Shown here piece by piece: positions 1 to 7,291 of a stretch of DNA of 15,011 nt. Below the pieces are notes generated by a model that had not been told where the DNA came from, searched no databases, and saw nothing but the letters and a program-made list of their open reading frames with translations. Source of the DNA: an uncultured Coriobacteriaceae bacterium (GTDB lineage: Bacteria; Actinomycetota; Coriobacteriia; Coriobacteriales; UMGS124); the NCBI GenBank assembly GCA_902783515.1, contig CACZRK010000097.1, positions 1 to 15,011 on the forward strand, given 5' to 3'. How positions within the stretch are numbered: position 1 is the stretch's first letter; each line of letters opens with the position of its first letter. A program made the position numbers and the translations under genes.

Positions 1-459
1 CTGGCCCGGTTCGAGAAGGCCGGCCATCTCATCAACCGCAGCTTCCGCAAGAACGGCCCCAAGAGCTTCAAGCGCGGTCAGGGTCGCCTGCTCAACGCGC
101 TGTTCGCTGACGGCGGCACGCTCAACCGCGACGACCTCATCTGGATCATGGGCTGCGACCGCAGCGAGCTGAAGGGCGTCGTCAAGAAGGCCGTGCGCAA
201 CGGCTACGTCAGGATGGACAATGACGCCGCGTACGCCTACACGGTCACGCTGACCGACGAGGGCAGGACGCTCGCCGCCAAGCGCGCCGCCGCCAACGAT
301 CGCGCCGCGACCGAGATCGCTTCCTGCCTGAGCGAGGAGGAGGTCGCCCAGCTGAACGCCATCACGGAGAAGATCATCCTCTCCTGCAAGGCCAAGGGCA
401 TCAGCGGCAAGAAGCGCGGTCGCAAGCCCCACGGCGGCGTGGACCGTCGCCTCGCCTAG
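1..459 (+). CDS. MarR-like winged-helix transcriptional regulator, 5' end cut by window
   Basis: The reading frame is open from base 1 and ends at TAG 457-459, leaving 152 residues; the true start lies upstream. The visible part fits a MarR-type winged-helix DNA-binding protein: a stretch reading GQGRLLNALFADGGTLNRDD resembles the helix before the HTH, followed by a recognition-helix-like segment (SELKGVVKKAVRNGYV, about residues 54-69), then the beta-wing (AYAYTVTLTDEGRTLA) that in MarR proteins is usually written 'vxLTxxG'. The last part is a helix (SEEEVAQLNAITEKI) that normally forms the dimer interface. The C-terminus is a basic tail (GKKRGRKPHGGVDRR), perhaps extra DNA contact. The ligand is unknown. 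It is separated by 122 bases from the next gene on the same strand, so it may or may not be cotranscribed. The family call is good; the regulon is unknown. Confidence 0.75.
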   Translation: MARFEKAGHLINRSFRKNGPKSFKRGQGRLLNALFADGGTLNRDDLIWIMGCDRSELKGVVKKAVRNGYVRMDNDAAYAYTVTLTDEGRTLAAKRAAANDRAATEIASCLSEEEVAQLNAITEKIILSCKAKGISGKKRGRKPHGGVDRRLA

Positions 460-489
460 GAGACGGCGACTCTGCGTGGCGGCGGGGCA

Positions 490-519
490 GGCGAGGCCCG
501 CGGACGCGGACGCCTCGCC
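490..519 (+). terminator. Possible hairpin terminator after the MarR-like gene
   Basis: Perfect 8-bp inverted repeat: GGCGAGGC at 490-497 and GCCTCGCC at 512-519 with a 14-base loop, 30 bases after the stop codon. There is no T-run after it, so it could be a Rho-type or weak terminator or just GC-rich structure. Confidence 0.35.
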
Positions 520-581
520 CGCGGCGCGGTGGCGCGGCGGCGGGGATTCGTGCGAGACGGTCGGGATAAGGAGGGCGTGCG

Positions 582-1580
582 GTGCGCGTCGCGGTGATCT
601 GCGTGGGGAACGAGCTGCTGCTTGACGAGGGTGCGGGCCCGGCGACGGGACGCTACCTGGCGAGCCGCTGGGCGCTGCCGTCGGAGGTGGACGTGATCGA
701 CTGCGCGACGATGGGCATGGCGATCCTGGCCGACCTGCGCGCGCACGACCGCGCCCTCGTGCTGGACGCCGTCGACGTCCCCGGCGCCGCGCCGGGCACG
801 CTCTTCTCCTTTGAGCCCGACGACGTCGCGACCTCGGGGCAGATGGCATCGCTGCACGAGATGCGGTTCGGTGACGTGCTGCAGGCGGCCGAGCTCATCG
901 GCGTCTCCTGCGCGGGCCACTGCCTGGGCGTGCAGGCGGAGAACATCTCGCCCGACCGCTACGTGCGCGGCCTCACGCCGCGGGTGGCCGCCGCCGTCCC
1001 GCTGCTCGCCGCCACGGCGGCGCGCTGGCTGCGCGACGAGCTCGGGCTTGACGTGGTCGACAGCGTCGCCGGGACGGACCCCGCGCGCGCCGGCCAGCTT
1101 CCCGCGCCCGAGGGCGCCCGCGACTTCTCCGGCACCCGCCGGGCGCCCGCGCCCGCCAACGCCTGGGCGCCCGCGCTCGAGACACAGGGTGGCGTGCGCG
1201 ACCCCGTCACCGGCGTCATGCTGCCGCTCGTCTTCGGGGACGCGGACGCCTCCGTCATGGCCGGCTACCTCGCGAGCGGCCTGCGCGCGGTCGGGGCAGG
1301 GGACGTCAGGAAGGAGCCGGCGGACTCCGCGGCGACGGACTCCGCGGCGACGCGTGCCGCGACCAAGGGCGTCTCGACGTCTTCGGCGCGCGTCACGTTC
1401 ACGCTGCCCGCCATGGCGGCGCCCGCCGACGTCGATGCGCTGATTGCGCGTTTCGGGCTGCTGGACGGCGGCGCGGGCGCGGAGGGGTGGCGGCTGTCTG
1501 CTATCGTGGATGCCACCATCACCGACTATGACTGCGACGCGCTCATCGGCGCCTGCCAGCGCCTGACGGCCGGCCGCTAG
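582..1580 (+). CDS. HybD/HyaD-like [NiFe]-hydrogenase maturation endopeptidase (peptidase M52) with long C-terminal extension
   Basis: 332 residues. Residues 1-155 match the HybD/HyaD family, which clips the C-terminal tail of the hydrogenase large subunit after nickel insertion, in the cytoplasm. The N-terminus VICVGNELLLDEGAG gives E16, VLDAVDVPGAAPGTL gives D62, and SLHEMRFGDVL gives H92. These correspond to the three nickel-binding residues of E. coli HybD (Glu16, Asp62, His93). GVQAENISPDRYVRGLTP (about 116-133) is also typical of the family. Family members are usually about 150-180 residues. Here a further 175 residues follow, with a low-complexity Ala/Ser/Thr/Asp linker (about 245-265) and an apparently folded end (271-330) that I do not recognise. 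The GTG start is supported by AAGGAGGG at 568-575, six bases upstream. No hydrogenase structural gene is in the window. The next gene starts 52 bases downstream with its own ribosome site, so an operon is likely. Function of the first half is fairly sure; the extension is unknown. Confidence 0.82.
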   Translation: MRVAVICVGNELLLDEGAGPATGRYLASRWALPSEVDVIDCATMGMAILADLRAHDRALVLDAVDVPGAAPGTLFSFEPDDVATSGQMASLHEMRFGDVLQAAELIGVSCAGHCLGVQAENISPDRYVRGLTPRVAAAVPLLAATAARWLRDELGLDVVDSVAGTDPARAGQLPAPEGARDFSGTRRAPAPANAWAPALETQGGVRDPVTGVMLPLVFGDADASVMAGYLASGLRAVGAGDVRKEPADSAATDSAATRAATKGVSTSSARVTFTLPAMAAPADVDALIARFGLLDGGAGAEGWRLSAIVDATITDYDCDALIGACQRLTAGR

Positions 1581-1632
1581 GCCGCCGCGCGTTGCGCACG
1601 CCCGCCGGGGCGCAGACCGGAAGGAGCCTCCC

Positions 1633-2286
1633 ATGCCCACGCACGAGCTGCGCAGGAACAGGCGCGAGCGCGTCGACGGCGACGTCGTGCACAGCGGCGG
1701 GGAGGCCGCGCGCCGTCGCGGCGACGGGCTGACCGGCGGGACGCTGGAGCCCGGCCAGCTGCCGCCGACGCCGCCGGCCGGCATGCGCTACGTCGGCTTC
1801 TGCGGCGCGTGCCGCGACTTCGTGGAGCTGGACGCCGACTTTGCCTGCGAGCGTGCGGGTCACCCGCGCGAGAGCATCCGCGTCGCGCTGCTGGCGCGGG
1901 AGGACGAGCCGCTGCCGCACATGCCCGCGCTCAACCTGGGCGCGCTCTTCATGCCCGCGCTGTGGGGTCCGGTGCACGGCCAGTGGTACATGATCCTGTT
2001 CTACCCGCTGTGGCTCGTGCTGGACAACCTCATCTACGGCGCGGTCCACGGCAGCGGCATGGCGGTGCTCGCGGTCGTCGCGAGCCTCCTCACGGCGGCG
2101 TTCACGATCTACTACGCGCTGCACGCCAACAGCTGGGGCTACGTGCGCGCGGCCGCCGACAGGACGCCCGACGAGTACCTGCGCGTCGAGCGCCGCTGGT
2201 CCGTCGCGTTCGTGCTGATCGCGATCGCCTTCCTCGTGTTCGCCTCGTGGTACAACATCGCGGTGCGCCCCGGCCTGCCCGCGTGA
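1633..2286 (+). CDS. Small membrane protein with N-terminal Cys/His cluster, unknown function
   Basis: 217 residues, not assigned to a family. The first 50 residues are basic and Pro/Gly-rich. A FCGACRDF segment (C57, C60) followed by C72 and H77 could form a small zinc-binding site. Residues about 97-117 (ALNLGALFMPALWGPVHGQW) lead into hydrophobic stretches at about 118-137, 140-162 and 190-211, consistent with three membrane helices. The shape recalls small DUF2628-like membrane proteins, but I could not confirm that. The ATG start is set by AAGGAG at 1621-1626 with six bases spacing. It follows the hydrogenase maturation peptidase by 52 bases on the same strand and is probably cotranscribed, which gives no firm functional link. 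The stop codon lies within a local direct repeat (see findings). Confidence 0.7.
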   Translation: MPTHELRRNRRERVDGDVVHSGGEAARRRGDGLTGGTLEPGQLPPTPPAGMRYVGFCGACRDFVELDADFACERAGHPRESIRVALLAREDEPLPHMPALNLGALFMPALWGPVHGQWYMILFYPLWLVLDNLIYGAVHGSGMAVLAVVASLLTAAFTIYYALHANSWGYVRAAADRTPDEYLRVERRWSVAFVLIAIAFLVFASWYNIAVRPGLPA

Positions 2287-2339
2287 CGCCCGGTCGTGCG
2301 TGACGCCCACCGCCCGGCCTGCCCGCGCGTGACGCTCGC

Positions 2340-2384
2340 CGGCCTCCCGTCAAGGCGGGGGGCCGAGCGATCGCGTGGCTTTTT
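2340..2384 (+). terminator. Probable intrinsic terminator of the 582-2286 operon
   Basis: CGGCCTCCCG (2340-2349) pairs with CGGGGGGCCG (2356-2365), ten base pairs including one G-T wobble, six-base loop. A run of five T (2380-2384) lies 14 bases further on, so the spacing is not ideal. It sits 54 bases after the stop of the small membrane protein. Confidence 0.5.
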
Positions 2385-2388
2385 GCGC

Positions 2389-2435
2389 AGGGCGGCGTCT
2401 GTCGGGCGAACGACCGCCCTCCCCGCACGTACAAT
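2389..2435 (+). promoter_or_regulatory. Possible promoter with inverted repeat for the large membrane protein
   Basis: TACAAT at 2430-2435 is a good -10-like hexamer 75 bases before the ATG at 2510; no convincing -35 is seen 16-18 bases before it. The expected -35 area is covered by a 7-bp inverted repeat (AGGGCGG 2389-2395, CCGCCCT 2414-2420) that encloses a smaller GTCG/CGAC stem. The repeat could be an operator or an unrelated hairpin. Confidence 0.35.
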
Positions 2436-2509
2436 ACGGACTGACTGTCCCGCCCGCGGCCGCGGCGCGGGCGTCTTCGTATGGTGACGTTCGATGCGAG
2501 GGAGCCGTG

Positions 2510-5170
2510 ATGTCAGAATCGCCTGAGACCACTCCGCACCAGGCGCCGACGGCTGAGACCGAGCGGGCCGGGAAGGCCGGGGGGCACGGGAAGGCCGCGC
2601 AGGCCGAGACGCCGGGGCGGGACGCGCGCGACGCCGGGGCCGCGACGGCCGCGCAGACGGCAGGTGGCGTGCGCGGGTGGCTGGGACGCTGCCGCGACCG
2701 CAAGCTGGCGAGCCGGGTGCCGGTGTGGGCGTCGGTGCTGATCGTGCTCGCGGTCGCCGTCCTGATCGAGGTGTTCGTCTGCAACTTCCGCTACTGGCAG
2801 TCGCGCGACTACCAGGAGGTCGTGCTGCGCGACACGCCCATCACGATCCGGAAGGCGGACTACTCGCTGGGCTTCGGCAGCCTGAACGCGGACGTGAAGA
2901 ACATCAAGGTGGTCACGAGCGGCCCGAAGGACAACTCCAGCATCTGGCTGAGCCTCTCGGTCGCCGACCAGGGCGACTCGACGCCGTACTACCTGCCGTT
3001 CATGCAGCTGCACTCCGACAACGAGCGCAGCGAGGTGCACACGGTGTTCACCTACGGCACCGTCTCCAGCATCCGCATCACGGTGCCGGGCGACGTGTGG
3101 GGCGGGCCCGACGGCGACACACTCGTCGCGAGCAACTCCTTCCCCATCACCATCGAGAGCATCTCGATCAACGCGCCCGTGCCGTTCTCGCTCAACCCGC
3201 TGCGCCTGCTCCTCCTCGTGGCCGCGTGCCTGTTCGTCTGGTTCCTGTGGCCGGGCCGCGCGCCCTTCCGCGTCCCGGCCCTCTCGCCGCGCCTCGGGCC
3301 GACGCTCGCGCGCGTGGGCACGCTCGTCGCGACGCTCGCGGTGCTCGCGATGTTCCTGTTCACCTTCCCCAAGTGGGTCGGCATCGCGACGGAGAGCTAC
3401 AACACGACCGACTACGACGAGACCGACCCGGCCTCCATCCAGCTGACGGGGCAGCCCGACACGGCGACCAACGAATACGGCAAGCTTGCCCAGGCGTTCG
3501 CGAACGGCCAGCTCTACCTGCTGCAGACGCCGCCGCAGTGGCTCAAGAACATGGAGGACCCCTACCAGTACGGCGGGCGCGACGAGGCGAGCGTCGGCCA
3601 GACGCGCGGCTACCTGTGGGACACCGCCTACTACGACGGGCACTACTACGTCTACTTCGGCGTGCTGCCGTGCCTGGTGTTCTACCTGCCGTTCTACCTG
3701 CTGAGCGGGGCATACTTCCCCAACTCGCTCGCGGTCCTCGTCGCGACGCTGCTGTTCGTGGGCGGCTGGTACGCGCTGCTGAAGGCGATCATCCGCTATC
3801 GGTTCACCAAGGCGAGCCTCGGGACGTTCCTGCTGATATTCCTCGGGGTGACGTTCTGCTCGGGCGTGCTGATCGGCCTGGGGCGTCCGAGCCTGTACAA
3901 CGTGCCGGTCACCTGCGCGCGCTGCCTGGCGGTGTGGGGCCTCTACCTGTGGTACATGGGCTGGCACAAGCAGAGCGCCGTGCGTCTGTGCGCCGGCTCG
4001 CTGCTGATGGCGCTCATCGCCGCGACGCGCCCGCAGCTGCTCATCCTCATCCCGCTGCTCGCCGTGCTGCTGTGGATGACGCTGCGCTCCAGGACCTTCA
4101 CGCGGCGGCGCAAGGTGGGCTGGACGCTGTCCATGGTCGTGCCGGTGGCGCTCGTCGCGGCCGGCGTCATGTGGTACAACCAGGCGCGCTTCGGCTCGGT
4201 GCTGGACTTCGGGGCGAACTACAACCTGACGTACAACAACATGACGATGCGCGGGCACAGCCTGATGCGCGTGGCGGACGGCCTGTACTACTACCTGGTG
4301 AACCCGCCGGCGATCGTGAACACGTTCCCGTTCATCAGCCACTCCGGGATCTTCCCGGCGTTCGCGGGCAAGACGGTGTACGAGCCGCTCATGGGCGGCA
4401 TCGTGTGGCTGAGCCCGATGCTGCTCGCGCTGCTCATGCTGCCGACGCTGCGCCGCGGCGGCGCGGACGGCAAGGGCGACCGCCCGCTGTTCTGGATGGT
4501 CGGCTACCTGCTGGTGGCGGGCCTCGTCCTGGTCGCCTTTGACACCGACGGCGCCGGCATCCTGCTGCGCTACTTCCAGGACTTCGGGTTCATCATGGGG
4601 CTCGGCGCCGCGCTGGTCTTCCTGCACCACCTGGGGGGCGTCGCGACCACGTGGATGCCCGCCGAGTACGTGCGGCTGGCGGAGGCGGTGAACCCGGTGG
4701 ATCCCGCGGACGCCGACCGCGCGCGCAGGCGTGAGGCCGCCAAGGACGCGAAGGCCGCGGGCGACGCGAAGAAGCCGACGAGGCGCACCTCGGCGGACGA
4801 GGTCGTCGCCGACGCCGCGTCCGACGCCGTGGCCGGTACCGTCGCCAAGAAGGCCGTGGGCGCCGACGCTGTCGCCGTCGTCGAGAAGGACGCGCATGCC
4901 GACGGGACGAAGGGCAAGGGCGACGCCGTCGAGAAGGACGGGGGCACCGCCGGCAGGCTGCCGACGATGGCGCCGCGCACGCCGCTTGCGAGCGGCCGCG
5001 GGCACAACGCGTGGGCGCTCGCACTGTTCGTCTGCGTGCTGCTCGGGATGGTCATGGCGGTCCTGACGGCCCTGTTCATGTGGAACCCCATCGAGGGCTT
5101 CGTGTCCGGCGGTGGCTCGTACCCGGAGTTCTGGGAGCAGATCCGCCAGACCTTCTCCTGGTGGCTGTAG
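2510..5170 (+). CDS. Large polytopic membrane protein, probable GT-C-type glycosyltransferase
   Basis: 886 residues. I chose ATG 2510 because GAGGGAG (2498-2504) lies five bases before it; the frame stays open upstream to 2375 but without a ribosome site. Order of parts: a hydrophilic Ala/Gly/Glu-rich tail (1-62); one membrane helix (about 71-91); an external beta-rich domain (about 95-225); and then about ten hydrophobic helices between 229 and 707. A signature region at 326-400 contains NGQLYLLQTPP, MEDPYQYGGRDEA and DTAYYDGHYYVYFGVLP, which resembles the first large loop and following helix of GT-C lipid-phosphosugar-dependent glycosyltransferases (GT39/GT83-like). The acceptor and sugar cannot be read from the sequence. 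A charged Ala/Lys/Asp-rich segment of about 100 residues (728-830) interrupts the fold before the last helix (about 834-857). A role in cell-envelope glycan assembly is inferred. It appears monocistronic, with a structured region right after the stop. Confidence 0.65.
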   Translation: MSESPETTPHQAPTAETERAGKAGGHGKAAQAETPGRDARDAGAATAAQTAGGVRGWLGRCRDRKLASRVPVWASVLIVLAVAVLIEVFVCNFRYWQSRDYQEVVLRDTPITIRKADYSLGFGSLNADVKNIKVVTSGPKDNSSIWLSLSVADQGDSTPYYLPFMQLHSDNERSEVHTVFTYGTVSSIRITVPGDVWGGPDGDTLVASNSFPITIESISINAPVPFSLNPLRLLLLVAACLFVWFLWPGRAPFRVPALSPRLGPTLARVGTLVATLAVLAMFLFTFPKWVGIATESYNTTDYDETDPASIQLTGQPDTATNEYGKLAQAFANGQLYLLQTPPQWLKNMEDPYQYGGRDEASVGQTRGYLWDTAYYDGHYYVYFGVLPCLVFYLPFYLLSGAYFPNSLAVLVATLLFVGGWYALLKAIIRYRFTKASLGTFLLIFLGVTFCSGVLIGLGRPSLYNVPVTCARCLAVWGLYLWYMGWHKQSAVRLCAGSLLMALIAATRPQLLILIPLLAVLLWMTLRSRTFTRRRKVGWTLSMVVPVALVAAGVMWYNQARFGSVLDFGANYNLTYNNMTMRGHSLMRVADGLYYYLVNPPAIVNTFPFISHSGIFPAFAGKTVYEPLMGGIVWLSPMLLALLMLPTLRRGGADGKGDRPLFWMVGYLLVAGLVLVAFDTDGAGILLRYFQDFGFIMGLGAALVFLHHLGGVATTWMPAEYVRLAEAVNPVDPADADRARRREAAKDAKAAGDAKKPTRRTSADEVVADAASDAVAGTVAKKAVGADAVAVVEKDAHADGTKGKGDAVEKDGGTAGRLPTMAPRTPLASGRGHNAWALALFVCVLLGMVMAVLTALFMWNPIEGFVSGGGSYPEFWEQIRQTFSWWL

Positions 5171-5184
5171 CCCGCCCGCTCGGC

Positions 5185-5218
5185 CACGGCGCCCCGCGCG
5201 CGGGCACCGTGCGCCGTG
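5185..5218. terminator. Structured stem after the GT-C-like gene
   Basis: CACGGCGC (5185-5192) pairs with GCGCCGTG (5211-5218), and a perfect 12-bp palindrome CCCGCGCGCGGG (5193-5204) lies inside. It begins 14 bases after the stop codon. No T-run follows, so it may assist termination or protect the 3' end. Confidence 0.35.
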
Positions 5219-5254
5219 CACGCAGCAGCGCCAGGGTCAGCGCATAGGCACGAC

Positions 5255-5297
5255 GAGGCCGGCCGTCCCCCTGTGATCAGGAGGGGCGGCCGGCCTC
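5255..5297. terminator. Strong hairpin, likely terminator for the GT-C-like gene
   Basis: GAGGCCGGCCG at 5255-5265 pairs with CGGCCGGCCTC at 5287-5297; the stem extends through a T-G wobble and CCCC/GGGG to about 15 bp, loop of roughly 12 bases. Only ATTGT follows, so there is no clean T-tract, but it is a very stable stem between convergent genes and could serve both directions. Confidence 0.55.
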
Positions 5298-5343
5298 ATT
5301 GTCTCACGGCTCTCTCGCGGGCCGTGCACGCCCGCCTCGCCGT

Positions 5344-5378
5344 GACATGCCACGTCACCCCGCGACATGCCATGTCAC
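5344..5378. repeat. Two palindromic 15-bp direct repeats in the convergent intergenic region
   Basis: GACATGCCACGTCAC (5344-5358) and GACATGCCATGTCAC (5364-5378) differ by one base and start exactly 20 bases apart. The second contains a perfect GACATG-C-CATGTC palindrome; the first carries the same palindrome with one mismatch. GGCATGCC follows at 5379-5386. The purpose is unknown; a protein-binding site is possible. Confidence 0.5.
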
Positions 5379-5397
5379 GGCATGCCAGGGGAACGCA

Positions 5398-5434
5398 GAC
5401 GGGGGCCACCCACCACTCGTGGGCGGCCCCCGTC
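5398..5434. terminator. Long hairpin, likely bidirectional terminator
   Basis: GACGGGGGCC (5398-5407) pairs perfectly with GGCCCCCGTC (5425-5434). Inside, after one A/C mismatch, CCCAC (5409-5413) pairs with GTGGG (5419-5423) around a five-base loop, making a 15-bp stem. A run of six T (5453-5458) lies 18 bases downstream on the plus strand. It sits between the converging GT-C-like gene and transporter gene, at the 3' end of both. The rest of the 5171-5575 gap, beyond these hairpins and the repeat pair, shows no gene I can support. Confidence 0.55.
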
Positions 5435-5575
5435 GTCATGACGCGGCAGAAGTTTTTTGGCGTGCGGCCGCGCGCGTGCGCTGCGCGGGACGGCCGCGGC
5501 GAACCCGGTGCTCGCCGAGGCCTGGCCCGGACCGCATCGACGGCCGCCCGACCCAAGCCCCGGCGCGCTCCCTCG

Positions 5576-6937
5576 CTAGGCGAAGAACAGCAGGGAGTCG
5601 ATGATGAACACGGGCACGAGGATGGAGACCGACCAGCCCATGTAGCCGAAGAAGCTCGGCATCTTGACGCCCTTCATCTCGGCGAGGTTCTTCACCATGA
5701 AGTTCGGGGCGTTGCCGATGTAGGTGATCGCGCCCATGAACACGGCGCCCGCGGAGATGGCGAGCAGCTCGTGGATCGGGACCATGCCCACGGTCGTCGC
5801 CACGCCGGAGGTCGCGCCCAGCGCACCCGCGGTGGTGAGGAACACGACGTAGGTCGGCGAGTTGTCAAGGAAGGAGCTCAGCAGGCCGGTCGCCCAGAAG
5901 AACTTGAGCGGGGAGTCGATGCCGAGCGAGCCGCCGTTGGCGCGCAGGATCATGAGCGCGGGGATCATCGTGATGAAGATGCCGATGAACAGCTTGGCGA
6001 CCTCGGCGATCGGGCCGTAGCCGAACTCGTTGTGCTCGCGGCAGTTGCGCGGCGTGGTCTTGAGCGACAGGAACGCCGCTCCCAGGATCAGCACGATCTC
6101 CACGAAGTAGTTCAGGCCAAGGTGGACGGGCTCCTCCGAGCCGGCGAACAGCGTGAAGCCGATGTGCTCGCTCATCGGGGCGAGCGTGCCGTTCAGGATG
6201 ACGGCGAGGATGATGACGGCGATGTAGAAGAAGTTGTGCGCGCCCTCCAGGTGGAACTTCTCGTCAGGCACCCCGTCGGTCATGAGGTCGGCGGGCGAGC
6301 GGCCCTCCTCGGTCTCCTTCGCCATGTAGTGGCGGTCGATGAAGAAGAAGACGACCAGCAGCAGCACGGTGTTCAGCAGCAGGATCGGCCAGATGTGCTC
6401 GATCGTCCAGAAGAACGGGACGCCGCGCAGATAGCCCAGGAACAGGGGCGGGTCGCCGAGCGGCGTGAGGCAGCCGCCCATGTTGGCGACCAGGAAGATG
6501 AAGAACACGACGATGTGCGCCTTGTACTTGCGCCACTCGTTGGCGCGCAGCACGGGGCGGATGAGCAGCATGGCCGCGCCCGTCGTGCCGATCCAGCTGG
6601 CAAGCAGCGTGCCGATCAGCAGGAACACCATGTTGTTCTTGGTGGTGCCGGCGATCAGGCCCTTCACCGCGATGCCCCCGGTGACCACGAACAGGCCGAA
6701 CAGCAGCACGATGAACGGCACGTAGTCGAGCAGCACCGACTCGGCGAGCTCAAAGGTCAGCGCGTGGAAGCCGTGGAAGATGGTGTAGGGCACCATGAAC
6801 AGCAGCGCCCAGAAGAGCGCCACGATCAGCTGGTGCCGCTCATACCACTCGCTCACCTTCGGCACGAGCGGCATGATGGCGATCGAGAGCAGCATGCCCG
6901 CGAACGGGATGATGCTCCACATCGATGTTACGTCCAT
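5576..6937 (-). CDS. Ion-transporter-superfamily permease (sodium:proton antiporter / citrate-transporter-like)
   Basis: 453 residues, strongly hydrophobic with about 11-13 membrane helices. Marker segments are GTTKNNMVFLLIGTLLASW (about 97-115), ANMGGCLTPLGDPPLF (151-166), SSFLDNSPTYVVF (354-366) and YIGNAPNFMVKNLAE (406-420). The paired 'GGxLTPxGDPP' and 'LDNxPTY' hairpins are typical of the ion-transporter superfamily that includes NhaD antiporters and the putative citrate transporters of the CitMHS_2 type. The cargo (Na+/H+ exchange or a carboxylate) cannot be decided here. The start at 6937 is set by GGAGGAGA (minus strand, 6942-6949) five or so bases upstream; the frame runs further to 7261 without support. 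It is divergent from the first membrane-LuxR gene. It could serve pH/sodium balance or move the substrate or product of the nearby reductase; the second idea is inference from location only. Confidence 0.8.
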   Translation of the reverse strand: MDVTSMWSIIPFAGMLLSIAIMPLVPKVSEWYERHQLIVALFWALLFMVPYTIFHGFHALTFELAESVLLDYVPFIVLLFGLFVVTGGIAVKGLIAGTTKNNMVFLLIGTLLASWIGTTGAAMLLIRPVLRANEWRKYKAHIVVFFIFLVANMGGCLTPLGDPPLFLGYLRGVPFFWTIEHIWPILLLNTVLLLVVFFFIDRHYMAKETEEGRSPADLMTDGVPDEKFHLEGAHNFFYIAVIILAVILNGTLAPMSEHIGFTLFAGSEEPVHLGLNYFVEIVLILGAAFLSLKTTPRNCREHNEFGYGPIAEVAKLFIGIFITMIPALMILRANGGSLGIDSPLKFFWATGLLSSFLDNSPTYVVFLTTAGALGATSGVATTVGMVPIHELLAISAGAVFMGAITYIGNAPNFMVKNLAEMKGVKMPSFFGYMGWSVSILVPVFIIDSLLFFA

Positions 6938-7016
6938 GTTGTCTCCTCCGTGGTCGCGCAGCCCGTGCGCGCCCCTCACCTGCGTGCTGACGTGCGCGCC
7001 TGACCCGCGAGGGTGA

Positions 7017-7093
7017 TGCGCGCAGCCTGACCTTGTTGTATATCGTACCTGCGCGCAGATTCTGTTTAGGCTGTGTTTCGTCCGAGGGACGAA
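7017..7093 (+). promoter_or_regulatory. Divergent control region between transporter and LuxR gene 1: paired TGCGCGCA palindromes, TATATC box, 17-bp inverted repeat
   Basis: This is the organised part of the 354-base gap 6938-7291. TGCGCGCA occurs at 7017-7024 and again at 7050-7057 (there within the perfect 10-mer CTGCGCGCAG, 7049-7058), 33 bases apart. Between them lies TATATC (7039-7044), a -10-like box for the plus strand; the reverse strand offers TACGAT (7042-7047) for the transporter. A perfect inverted repeat TTCGTCC-GAG-GGACGAA covers 7077-7093. None of these is proven. The rest of the gap, up to the LuxR start, shows nothing I can identify and would form a leader of over 200 bases. 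Confidence 0.45.
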
Positions 7094-7291
7094 TCGCGCG
7101 CGTCCGGCGGGCGCATGGTGCGCTCGGCGGATGCGTGGCGCGTGCGCGGTCGCGCGCGTGCGATGCTGGCAGGTTGAGAGGTTATCCGCCCGCGAGCGCC
7201 TCCCCGCGTCATTGGCGCGGCCTGGCGGGCGACGGATGACGACGACCCCGCGGCGCACCATGACGGCGCCCGGTCAGGGACGGAGGGCGCG

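Noticed and set aside
456..1784. A 442-codon minus-strand frame across the hydrogenase peptidase gene
   Set aside because: It is antisense to a gene with conserved catalytic residues, and the product is Arg/Pro/Ala-rich without motifs.
2375..2509. An in-frame upstream extension of the GT-C-like protein
   Set aside because: No ribosome site lies near 2375, and the likely promoter (-10 at 2430) falls inside the extension; ATG 2510 has a good ribosome site.
2513..5221. A 902-codon open frame on the minus strand
   Set aside because: It is antisense to the GT-C-like gene; its product is Arg/His/Gln-rich without domains, the usual mirror effect of high third-position G+C.
5216..7003. A 595-codon open frame on the plus strand
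   Set aside because: It is antisense to the transporter, whose protein has clear family motifs; the plus-strand product is a charged low-complexity shadow.
6938..7261. A minus-strand in-frame extension of the transporter
   Set aside because: The extra residues are Arg-rich and unlike the family, while GGAGGAGA just before 6937 fixes the start.
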